A DNA stretch of 64,000 nucleotides from positions 248,001 through 312,000 of the forward strand of contig JALUTQ010000004.1 in the NCBI GenBank assembly GCA_032718865.1. Reading direction: 5' to 3'. A program made the translations under genes and the position numbers. The DNA comes from Tilletia caries. Taxonomy: Eukaryota; Basidiomycota; Exobasidiomycetes; Tilletiales; Tilletiaceae. Shown here piece by piece: positions 21,251 through 30,594 of the stretch; position 1 is the first letter of the stretch, and every line of letters starts with the position of its first letter. Under the pieces are notes generated by a model. The model was not told where the DNA came from, did not search any database, and was given only the letters and a program-made list of their open reading frames with translations.

Positions 21251-22887
21251 CAGGATCGCGTGACCGATTGTCCCACACTCTTTCTGAGGAATGAATAATG
21301 AATAATGAAGACTTGTCGTCCGCTCGTGCCTCGTAGCGTTGCCGGCCAGGTGCCCGCGCTCTCTGGATCGTTGCACGCGTCAGTTTGGCACGCCCCTATT
21401 CCTCAAAGATTTGTAAGTAACATGGACATGTTGTTTAGTTGCATGATAATTGACGATGCGGCCATAGTTACCCGCGACAACATCGGAGGACGTTAGGCAA
21501 GGCCTTATTGGGAGGCCAAAGGTAGCAGGCATGATGAGTCGAAAACGTTCACATCAGGACCGCGATACCGAAGGGAAGAGCCATCGGAACGAAGACCGTC
21601 AGGCCCATGAGCGGAGCGAAAGAAGCAGAAGCTGCGGACTTGGAAGCTGCTCCTGCCGTGCCGGGCGAAGAAGGAGCGGGCGAGGGCGAAGCTGCCGTTC
21701 CCGTAGAAGCTTCGGGAGTGGTAATATTGCCGTCGTGCGAAGGGGTAGCGGGCGAGGGCGAAGCTGCCGTTCCCGTAGGGGCATCGGAGGAAGGGGGAGC
21801 GGGCGAGGGCGAAGCTGCCGTTCCCTTAGGAGCGCCGGGGTTGGTAACTTTGGCGGTATTGTCGCTTGGGATGGTGGCTGGGAACTTTACGTGGCTCATA
21901 GTCTGACCAGCTGCTGCGCAAATTCCCTGAACTGCCTGCACGCCGGCAGGGACACTGTCGCAGGGAGGGTAAGGGAGCGAATTAAGATGATTGGTTAGTC
22001 AATAATACGTTCGCTACAATCGTTCGGATCAAGACAGACTCACGCTTGAGGGCATTCGCGCGCGACACAGCTGATCGCAGCATCGGCGAACTTCTGACTG
22101 TTGCACCAGCAGGCGAAGTCCTTGAGCGCAGAGCACCCGGCGCTGGGAAGTGCCTGGGTGCCACAGGTGACGGCGCAGCTGCTGGTCTCGCCTCCGACGG
22201 CAGCACCGGCAGCCTTTGCCGCTGCTACTGCTTTATCAGTAGCGGCGGGGGAAGAGGCCGTTTGCTGGGCGGAGGCGCCGGCTGCGAGAGCGACGAGAAG
22301 GAGAAAGTTCTTGAAGACGAGCATGTTCAGCGGTAAGGATTTTGGGCTTCGCAAAAGTAGGGGAAGATGGAGGAGGAAGGCTGGAGGAAAATGAAAGCAC
22401 CAGTCAGCCTTTTGTAGCTCTCATTGCGAACCCAAGACTCAAGCGAAAAAGAGTTGCGGCGACCGAGCCCTGAACCCGAAGTACTACAATGAGATGAATT
22501 GTGAGTTGTGACGGAGACAGCCGCCGAGGCTGAGTACGTTTATATGAGCTGGTAGCATTCGTTGGTTGATCCGTGCATTCGATCCGAGGCTTGTTACGGG
22601 GTCAGAGGACGTCGAGGTCACCCAGAGACTTGATAAGGTAGGTGGGCATCACCTTTGCATCCTTGGCATCAATCTCAGCCTTGGTGGAGATCCCCGTCTG
22701 GACCATGAGACTGTCAATGCCGCCGTTGATGGCGAACTCGATGTCGGTGTCGAGTCGGTCGCCGACCATGATGGCCTTGGATGGGTCGAAGTGCTTCCTG
22801 CGTGCGGTGTCATATGTCATCTCATTCAGTGAGTGGAGCTACAAGAAGCAGCGGCTGTCACCCGTACGAGCATAGCCCGGCACTCAC
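21251..22887. repeat. tandem duplication, copy 2
   Basis: Second copy of the CFEM plus PHO13-end unit described for 14145-21247. It carries CFEM gene E, an uninterrupted promoter, and joins directly to the intact PHO13 gene, so it is probably the ancestral location. Confidence 0.85.
21549..22324 (-). CDS. CFEM-domain GPI-anchored secreted protein E (paralogue of D)
   Basis: Two exons (22324-22044, 21954-21549; intron 89 nt) give 228 residues. Exon 1, with signal peptide and most of the CFEM domain, appears identical to gene D. Exon 2 differs by expansion of the stalk: three copies of a GTAASPSPA module (for example DAPTGTAASPSPATPSHDGN) against one in gene D. The hydrophobic GPI-type tail is conserved. 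Repeat-number variation in wall-protein stalks is common in fungi and changes how far the domain projects. The downstream neighbour is PHO13, transcribed in the same direction and lying upstream on the minus strand. Confidence 0.88.
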
Positions 22888-23952
22888 TTGGCCACGATGC
22901 AGTCCATCATTGGCTTATGGGGTTTCCCAATGATCGTAGGTTTCCTCTTCGTTGAGAAAATGAGCGGAGCCGACAGCGCGCCAGCGCCTGTGAGATCGTA
23001 GAGAAGTCCACGTCAGCGACAGACAAGCGCTATCAAGACCCTGTAGGGAAAGAGAGAGAACTCGCCTGGCCAAGGTCCTCCTTTAGCTGGGAACGTCGAG
23101 TCATCATTGGTGAGGAGGAAGTAGCACCCGCCACCCTGCTGCCCTGCTTGAGGACCTTGCTCGTCCTCCGCACCCGGGCGGGTCAAGTGCTTGAATGATT
23201 TGGCAAGCTTGAGGTATGAGACGTGCATGTCGAACCCACAGAGGACGGCGCCGACGGAAGGGTCGATTGCATTCTCATCCTGGAGCGAGGTGAAGTCCAG
23301 TGGCGGCAGGAACTGGTTGTCCGCCGGGTCCTGCGAGAAGTGAAAGAGTAAGTCAAATTGCACACACAAGCCGCAGATTCGAACAGCAGGGGGTAGAGAT
23401 AGAAGATCCGTACCGTTCCTCCGCACGTCTGAACACCTTCTTCGGCAAGCTCATGCTCGATTCCGGACATCCCAAGGACGTAAACTTTGCGGTCTGAAGG
23501 GAATTTGAGGACGTGCTTAATATAGACCGCCGCCGCATACGCAGACGAGAAAATCTCAGACTGGTAGAAAGCAACGTCAGCTCCACTGTATGTGATCACT
23601 CGTGGGGATTAGAGAACGGGAACGAAGCTCACCACGTCCGCATGAATGCCCATATCCAGGATCTTCTTGAGGTTGTCCTTTCGGCTCTTGGTCGCATTGT
23701 TGGTAACAAAGATGATGTCTTTGCCCTTTGCTCTGAGCTTGTCCATCACAGATTTGGCCCCAGGGATGAGTTCCGATCCTTCCCAGATGACTCCATCGCA
23801 GTCTGTGTATTTGAAGGCGAAAGGTCAATTCAAGTTCGTTGGCGAAAGGGCAGGCGGGAGATCGAGCGCAACGTACCGAACAGGAAGGTGTCATATCGAT
23901 TCACAAGTTCTTCGTACTCCTCCTTCGAGGACAGTTCCTTGTATGCACTCAT
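22602..23952 (-). CDS. PHO13: 4-nitrophenylphosphatase / phosphoglycolate phosphatase-like HAD enzyme
   Basis: Six exons (23952-23877, 23802-23633, 23560-23414, 23330-23066, 22987-22888, 22797-22602) give 317 residues, the normal size. HAD motifs: motif I TFLFDCDGVIW (nucleophile and acid Asp), motif II FVTNNATKS, motif III Lys in GKPHKPM, motif IV MVGDRLDTDIEFA. Family members remove phosphate from 2-phosphoglycolate and from side products such as 4-phosphoerythronate, so they act as metabolite-repair enzymes in the cytosol; 4-nitrophenylphosphate is the assay substrate. Intron 4 uses a GC donor (GCGAGT). The cap region carries a short Gln/Gly-rich insertion (EDEQGPQAGQQGGG). The 3' end was duplicated into 21024-21247. 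Confidence 0.93.
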
Positions 23953-24170
23953 TCCCCGGCTGGCTCCTCGAATAACGGCAGGGAATAATTCTCACTGCTG
24001 GACGCGATAGAAAGGGACTTGGGAGGTTGTTCAGCATGAGAGTGAGGTGAGTCTGATCACCGCAGCGAGGTCCAACGCTCGTTGCGCAACGAGGATGAGG
24101 TCAAGCTCCCCGATGCCAGATTTGTTCAGCTTGCCGTCCTCGACATCGCGACCACGATACGCACAGAAAC

Positions 24171-24801
24171 ATGTCAGGCGCATCCCTCGAAGTCTTCAAG
24201 TTCGGTCTGTGAGTTCTTTCATGCCTCCTCATGGTCGGCCTGGCCAGCTGAAGCTTTTCTCTGCGCGATTCCTGGTCAGATACCTCTTCTTCCCGCTGGC
24301 CATTATGGTCCACTACGGCGATCCAGAATGGTACCACAAGCACGTCCTGCCAGTAAGTCCGCGGCGCGCGCGATATTGCCGTTCTACTTGTGCGACTGCT
24401 CAACATTCTGCTCCCCGTATTATGTGCTCCCCCCGTAGGTTCGGGAACAGTACTGGCCAAACGAGGAAACCCTCTACGTATGTATGCAGACACGTCCTGT
24501 GCTTGGCGTGTTGCCCCAATCCTGCTCACACTTTCCTCTACCCTCACTACAGCACCCACCACGAACTTCAGCTGACGTCAAGAGTGCCCTAGAAGAGTAC
24601 CGCCAGAAGAGAATAGCACGGAGAACAGAGGAGCGGACCGGTTCATCTGCTTCGTCGGCAACGTCGTCCGCATCATCATCGAAGGCTCCGAGCACTGCTG
24701 CTCAGGAGGAAGCAGCAGCACCGTTTCGGGCTGCCCGAGCACGAGACGTGCAAGCCTCCGTACCGGTATGGGCAGCGCAGGCGTCTCGACGGTTGGTATG
24801 A
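24171..24801 (+). CDS. PET100: cytochrome c oxidase assembly factor Pet100
   Basis: Four exons (24171-24208, 24280-24352, 24439-24477, 24553-24801) give 132 residues. The N-terminus (SGASLEVFKFGLYLFFPLAI) is a single membrane segment, followed by the family hallmark HYGDPEWYHKHVLP, then REQYWPNEETL and PPRTSADVKSALEEY. Pet100 is an inner-membrane chaperone that holds an assembly intermediate of complex IV. The C-terminal about 70 residues, Ser/Ala-rich and charged, are longer than in yeast or human. The two first exons are 38 and 73 nt, so the gene is easily missed by ORF searches. Divergent from PHO13 across 218 bp. Confidence 0.92.
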
Positions 24802-25028
24802 CCCAGCCACAGCAGGAAATGGAAAGCACTTCTACTCTTCCCGGAATGACGGGTGACCCGAGAGACGAGGTGAATCAAGCGTGACCTAAGATTACAGCAC
24901 GGAATTCACGTACATGCGTGATGTCTCCCCATGGAACCAATAGTATATGGTAAACGAGTCGTTCTGATGAATGATGGGCTCCAACCCCCGGAACCCAGTC
25001 AAGGATTGGACTTTGGATAAGCCTCCCC

Positions 25029-27065
25029 TCAGACTTCCTTGCAAAGCCCTCTCCCGTGCCGTACCTGTGCATTGCATAACCCGACCTGGATCGGCATCGA
25101 CACCAGGCTGGCCAGACAGATGCCAAGCGTGTCAGCCACGCCGATACACGCAATGCGGAACTCCTGCTGCTGGACACGTCGAGCGAGCTCGAGCTCCGGC
25201 AGGGAACCAGCCGGGTCGGTGTCGGCATCCTCGACATCATCGTTGTCGTCTGTGTCGGTGGGTAGTGCGATACGCTTTGCAGGGTCGCTCATTGCGACCT
25301 GGTGGAAGACGGAGACACTGGCGGCGAGGATACGTGGTTGGGCAGTACGTCCGAGAGTGAGTGATGCTTGCAAAGACGAAGGGAGTCGAAGGACAAAAGA
25401 CTCACTATGCAGATCCACCGGCGAGACCCTCAATACAAATCAAGAGAATCGTGAGAGGGCTTGCAATATCTGCGCTGAACCAGGCATACAAACTCTCAGA
25501 AGTGAGCACCAAAAAGAGGACGCCTGAACGTCGACAGAGGCAAGTAAGACCGTCAGCATGGGGAGCCCCAAGAGCTCAGATGTACTCCCAAATGCATGCA
25601 TCGATTGGCGAAACTCACATTGAATACCAGACGGAAGCCAAAGGAACCTTTTCGGGATCGCCGGTAATCTCAGTATTGATATTGAAGAACGGCTGATGAA
25701 GACGAATGTCTACAAAGAGCGCCAACGATCAAGAGAGGTCAGTAATCTTGCCTCCAGGAAGACCTCGTGGGGTAAAGGGGGGAGCAGTTCACAGACCACG
25801 TACTTGGTAGCAGAGCTGATAAAGAGGATAGTAGTCGCTCAGCTTCTTGATGAAGTGCGTCAGCACAGGGTGTGTCTTGGGAGTCGGAAGCGGGTAAATG
25901 AGAGTTGGCGCGACGCCTTGGTTGATGGTATATTCGGCAAGGTAGACGACCGCCAAAGGCAAGACGAAGACAAAGAGCATCGGTCGCAGGAGTTCCATCT
26001 TTTCTGAGAAAGAAAGGCTCACGTCCGGACTTGTTGCGCCGTCCAGAGAGGCGCCGTTTGCTTTGGCCAGTCTGACGTCGGCACTGTCCTGACTTGGTCT
26101 GATGCCCTCCTCCTCATCGTCTTCCTCCTCATCGTCTTCCTCCTCATCGTCATCTTCCGCAGGGAATCCCTCGGCACCTTCTCTCCCTCCTTCTTCTCCC
26201 GTAGAAAGCGCTGCATAGCCCGCTGCCGCCCCGCCGGCCTCCCGCTCAGCGATGAGCGCCTCGGCCGACGGCATCAAAAGGAAAAACGACACCGCCATCA
26301 TCCACGGCAAGACCGAAAGCAGTGACAGCCCGCCCTTCACGCCCAGCGGCCTGACCACCCACCAAGCCGATGCTCCCAAGAAGCCAGCGGCACCCGTCCC
26401 GCTCGCGAACCAGCCGACACCTTCGCCCGCGTAGGACTTGAAGCGGGTCGCGAGTTGGAGCCAGGTGAGTTCGCCCAGGCCTGAGCAGAAGCTGGCGATG
26501 GAGATGCCGAGCAGACGCATGAAGGCGCTCTCGGACCAGGCTATCATCTGCGTCCACCGCCGAGAAACTCCAAAAATCAGCCTTTACTTTGACACATATG
26601 CATGCAACAGAAGATGAAGCTCACCAACATGCCTCCGAAGGTCAGGGCCGAGCAAGCCCATACCCTGCTCCGATACTGAACTTCGCCTTTCAAGAAGTAA
26701 GGGAAGATCGCCTTGGCGCAAAGGGCAGGGAAGATGTTGGCGAACGCCACTACCCCCGTGGGTACGCCCTTGGGCATGAGCTCCAACGCAGCCGTGAGGA
26801 TAATGACATAGCTGATGTTGTTCAAGGTGCCGAAGAGGAAGAAGGCGAGCGCAAAGCGGAAGGTCGTGAGGCTTGACTTGGGCGCTGAGCTTGAAGAGAG
26901 CGCGCTGCGCAAAGCGGCGTTTGCACCTGCTGGAGCGGGACCAGTGCCGATGTCGTCGCCATCTAGGTCTGACCTTCCGTGCATGGCGCGGGAGGAGGAG
27001 GCGGGAAGAGCTCGGAGCGGAACAGAGGCGGAGGACGGGGATCTGCTTTGGGTGGGCGGCGGCAT
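25029..27065 (-). CDS. BTN1: battenin/CLN3-like vacuolar membrane protein (Btn1)
   Basis: Five exons (27065-26625, 26547-25804, 25709-25619, 25523-25406, 25317-25029) give 560 residues. CLN3 signatures: FRFALAFFLFGTLNNISYVI, FCSGLGELTWLQLATRF, VYLAEYTINQGVAPTLIYP, TFVFISRSSISILRLP, LICIEGLAGGSAY and the end RIACIGVADTLGICLASLVS. It is a multi-spanning protein of the vacuole/lysosome membrane; yeast Btn1 affects vacuolar pH and basic amino-acid levels. Extra features are a cytosolic loop of repeated EEDDEEEDDEEED-type acid residues (plus-strand 26105-26160) and an Asp-rich insertion (PTDTDDNDDVEDADTD) near the C-terminus. Every exon junction keeps phase. The start is the first ATG in the exon with the first membrane helix. 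Confidence 0.92.
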
Positions 27066-27814
27066 GCGAGCAGGCGCAAACGTCCTCTTGCTTCTTCAAG
27101 TCTTGCCTCAGGGCTTCGTTTGATTGATTCACGAGATACAGCGTTGGTCGTGGTTGCAAGCGTTCAGGCCAAGCATGACATTGAGGCGACCCTCACCTTC
27201 CTGCTCAACCTCAAGTCCAAGGACCAACAGGCATTTCACAAACAGAGAAAGGAGGGATGGAACGCATCTGGAAGAAAGACTGCATTGCAAGCATGGAAAC
27301 ATGCGTAAAGGTTGTTTGCCCAACATAAGTGACCATCGCAGACGTGAGGCACAAAAGTCGTAGAGGTGTCTGAGAGGCGGACAAGAAAGGAGGATCCCTG
27401 GACACGATCGGAAGGCACGAAGCCCTCCTCTCGCGCCAGAAACCCTCCTCCCTCGCACAATCCATATTCCGCTACTGAAAAATTGGTAACAGCTATGGAT
27501 GGGCGGAAGAAGTTTGGGGGTGAGCCCGCCCTAGATTCCGCCCAGCTGTCAACAGAGTGTTGAGCGGGTGTGGGAAAGAGAGGGAAAATCTGGAGGGAGG
27601 AAAAAGAGGGAGAAGATGCTGTGGGATTCGCAGTCAGAGTCAGTGCGGTGAGAAGAATGGCGAAGAGGACCTGGTTCGCCTTGCCCAAAGTCGAAACGCT
27701 CCAAAGAGTTGCAAGGTGAAATGCGAAGTCGGAAGACGATGGTGATGAATGCAGCAATGGTACAACAGGATTGAGAGAAAGACTTGATGCGGGAAATCGA
27801 GAGGAGAACCGACG
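27066..27814. other. intergenic region upstream of BTN1, downstream of FCF1
   Basis: 749 bp. A 173-codon minus-strand ORF (27236-27757) has a hydrophobic patch near its start but no domain and no good splice link to BTN1. It is read as 5' leader or chance. Nothing else is supported. Confidence 0.45.
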
Positions 27815-28686
27815 TTACGAAGGCAGGCCTCCGTCTGGCAGGCGTTCGATCCGATACTGGTGCTGGACGATGTACATGAGGGGAATACCCTAGGGGGACG
27901 TTTGCGAAAACAGAGGGTCAGCATCACCACGCATAGTATCTGAAGCAAAACAAACTATCTGCTCACAGGAATCTGCCGTACTCGTCGCCGGAGTTCTCGA
28001 TCGCAGGTGGCGACAATGTAGCACTTGTGCGTCTGTATTCTGTTGATGAGACAGTCATCGGCATAGGTGCCCTTGTGACTGCAGGGCAGCCTCTCGAAGC
28101 GCGGATCTCTGGCTACGCGCAGAGCAACGCGGTATTTGGATCCTAGCGATTCCAATTCGGCCAGGACGCATTCGGTGATGCATGGAATTGCTAGAAGGAG
28201 CAGCAACACGCGTCAGCCAACAAGTGACTGTATCGACATTGCACCGGTTGCACTCACTCTTTGCGTAAAGGCAGTCCATCATGCCCTGTACGAGTTCAAT
28301 CTTGTTCTGCAAGCTGAAGTTGATGAAGTTGGTATCGACGAGCACACGATAGGGAGGACCGAGGCCGGTGTTGTGGTTGAAGAAGAGGGAAGAGGCAGGT
28401 GTGTTTATGTGTCGGACAGCGACGGTACTGGTCCCTGACCCGGAAGGCCCTGCGCCGCCACCACCTGCCCTTTGCTTTCCCTTGTCTTGTGATGAGGATG
28501 AAGACGCTCCCTGGGTTGTCTTGGCTGCCGCTCTGTTGAAGGGGACGACGGGAAGTCGAGTCAGCATGTCCTCGTACGTTGAGACGCGTACGACCCATGC
28601 CACAAGCAAGCTCACAGTCTGGGATCCTTCGGGTTGAGCAACCGCTTCGTCAACGCGAACTTCTTTGTCTTCTTGACTCTGCCCAT
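27815..28686 (-). CDS. FCF1: Fcf1/Utp24 PIN-domain rRNA-processing nuclease
   Basis: Four exons (28686-28616, 28532-28258, 28190-27967, 27889-27815) give 214 residues. The start [20 protein letters not shown] and the PIN core [20 protein letters not shown] (first catalytic Asp), [14 protein letters not shown] (Glu), then ADDCLINRI and [13 protein letters not shown] (further catalytic Asp residues) are diagnostic. Fcf1/Utp24 belongs to the small-subunit processome and cuts pre-rRNA at sites A1 and A2 in the nucleolus. Fungal Fcf1 is about 190 residues; the excess is a Ser/Gly-rich insertion ([20 protein letters not shown]) before the PIN domain, where KENQEK-type sequence is usual. Divergent from the UreD gene across 218 bp. 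Confidence 0.93.
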
Positions 28687-28904
28687 GGTTTCCTTCGTTG
28701 CTGTGCGAGTGGCTGGTGATGGTGATGGACGCGAAGAAGTTCCGAACGTCGTCCGCCCGAGAAAAAGTTGGGCAGGGCAGTCGGCGCTTCGGCGTTTCAG
28801 GGAGAGATAACGATAAGAATGGCAGATAACGAAACTTGGGCGAGCTCGAGGTCGCAGGGACGGATCGATGGATGGAGGGACCTTCCTGCTGAGGGAGAGG
28901 AACG

Positions 28905-30269
28905 ATGGCATGGAGCGTCGCCTCGCTGCCCCCGCCGCCCGGAGTCTCCCGCCAGCACGGCACTCTCGCGCAGCCATGGACAGCATCAAGCACGAATGAC
29001 GCAGCGGACGTCGTGACTCCCCACCGCACATCCAGCTTCAAAGGGTCAGGCCTCGCTGTCCTTCGCTCCGACCAAATTCACCCAGATGCAGATGGCGATG
29101 ATGGTCAGCAAGGGAGCTTGTCGCCGTCGCCCTCTCGCGCAACTTTCTCGCACCTCGAATACTCCTTCCCGCTCAAGCTGATCCATCCACGCACGAGCTC
29201 ACACAACGCCAGCTCACAGATCAGCACCTTACTGGCCAATCCTTCGGCAGCGGCACAGAGACCGAACGGCGTAGCGGCGCTCTACATCGTCAGCTACGGC
29301 GGCGGCCTCGTCTCCGGTGATCAGGTGGAGCTCGACATCGACGTCGGTCCGAGATGCACGCTTCTCACATTGACTCAGGGAAGCACCAAGGTCTTCAAGA
29401 TGCGACAACAACAAGTGGGGAAAGGATCATCGCCGCGATCTGTGGAGTGGACGTCGCAATCTTTCCGCTATCTCATACGGCCCCACGCGCTTCTCCTCGT
29501 CCTCCCTGACCCCGTCACACCGTACTCCTCCGCCCGATACGCCCAAACACAACGCTTCGATCTCCGATGCGCCCACTCCTCCCAGCTCGTCGTCCTGGAC
29601 TGGTTCACCCCCGGACGCGTCCGTTTCCAGCAAAAGCCCTCAACAACTTCCCAAGGGGAGGGAGAACTCTGGGACTTTGCCGCATATTCGTCCCGGAACG
29701 AGTTCCGAGTGGCTGGGAGCGTAGTTGCAAGAGATGCGCTCCTGCTCGAACATCCTCTCCAACAAGGTGATACCGGCACTGGAAGCGGCGAACACTCGCA
29801 TTCTTCTGGAGGCAATGCACTCGCCCACGCTATGCACCCTTTTACCATCTACGGAACGCTCTTCCTCTTCGCATCCTCCGGACCCGTTCGGCTTATTGTC
29901 GACTCCCTCCGAACCGAGTTCAGCAAGATCGAGCAACGGAGGGTCCGACGGAGTACGTCGGCCAGCCCGGGCTCTGGATCGGCATCGGCGTATTCGATTC
30001 GAGAAGATTCCTTCTCCGCTGAGACGGTCATCGGTCAAGGCGGAGTCGAAGCAGGCCAGGTCCTCTGGTCGCTCTCCGACCTCCCCTTCCAACCGAAGAG
30101 CCGATCATCAACAACGACAACATCAGAATCGAAGGACAAGCATGTCTTTACGGTCGTTCGTCTAGCGGGTACGTCGACAGATGCCGTGAAGAGATGGCTC
30201 GCCCTGCGATTGTCGCTGCTCGAACAACTTGTCGGACCAGACCTTTTCAAGGCCAGTCTTGTCACCTAA
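28905..30269 (+). CDS. urease accessory protein UreD
   Basis: A single-exon 454-codon gene. The UreD core is clear: VAALYIVSYGGGLVSGDQVE, LDIDVGPRCTLLTLTQGSTK, FRYLIRPHALLLVLPDPVTP, a SSQLVVLDWFTPGR block, and the LRLSLLEQLVGPDLFKA end. UreD scaffolds UreF and UreG on urease so that nickel and CO2 are loaded into the active site; in fungi it works in the cytosol (Ure4 in Cryptococcus). Ser/Gly-rich inserts lengthen it relative to bacterial UreD. The start used is the first in-frame ATG; it lies in the FCF1-facing promoter and a later start is possible, since the first about 45 residues are not conserved. No urease or other accessory gene is in the window. Confidence 0.88.
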   Translation: MAWSVASLPPPPGVSRQHGTLAQPWTASSTNDAADVVTPHRTSSFKGSGLAVLRSDQIHPDADGDDGQQGSLSPSPSRATFSHLEYSFPLKLIHPRTSSHNASSQISTLLANPSAAAQRPNGVAALYIVSYGGGLVSGDQVELDIDVGPRCTLLTLTQGSTKVFKMRQQQVGKGSSPRSVEWTSQSFRYLIRPHALLLVLPDPVTPYSSARYAQTQRFDLRCAHSSQLVVLDWFTPGRVRFQQKPSTTSQGEGELWDFAAYSSRNEFRVAGSVVARDALLLEHPLQQGDTGTGSGEHSHSSGGNALAHAMHPFTIYGTLFLFASSGPVRLIVDSLRTEFSKIEQRRVRRSTSASPGSGSASAYSIREDSFSAETVIGQGGVEAGQVLWSLSDLPFQPKSRSSTTTTSESKDKHVFTVVRLAGTSTDAVKRWLALRLSLLEQLVGPDLFKASLVT

Positions 30270-30594
30270 GTCATAATCAATCAATGGAAATGAATCATGT
30301 CATCCTGCTACATCTTCGTCTGCCAAGTATTGTGAGGGACGGAGGGGTTCTAGAGGATCTAGGATGTTCTTGGTTGGTTGTGACATTGGTATGTAAAGAT
30401 CTATAGACAGTGTGTGTGTGGGTACAGACTGGAGGACACTTGCGATGAGTCGAAAACAGTGATAAGCAGCGAGCAAGTGAGGAAGGGAGAAAGATGAAAG
30501 AGCGAGCGGGCGTGCGGCAGCCAGCCAGCACGCAGCAAAGGTCCATAGTGGTCCCGCTTCTAGTTCGCGGGGACCATATAAAAGAGCGGAGGAT
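30270..30594. other. convergent intergenic region
   Basis: 325 bp between the UreD stop and the predicted end of the tannase gene. It contains GTGTGTGTG at 30411-30419 and no coding signal. Confidence 0.5.

Noticed and set aside
27236..27757. 173-codon minus-strand ORF as a small secreted protein
   Set aside because: It starts without signal-peptide character at the very N-terminus, has irregular Cys, lies in the BTN1 leader and has no paralogue in the window.
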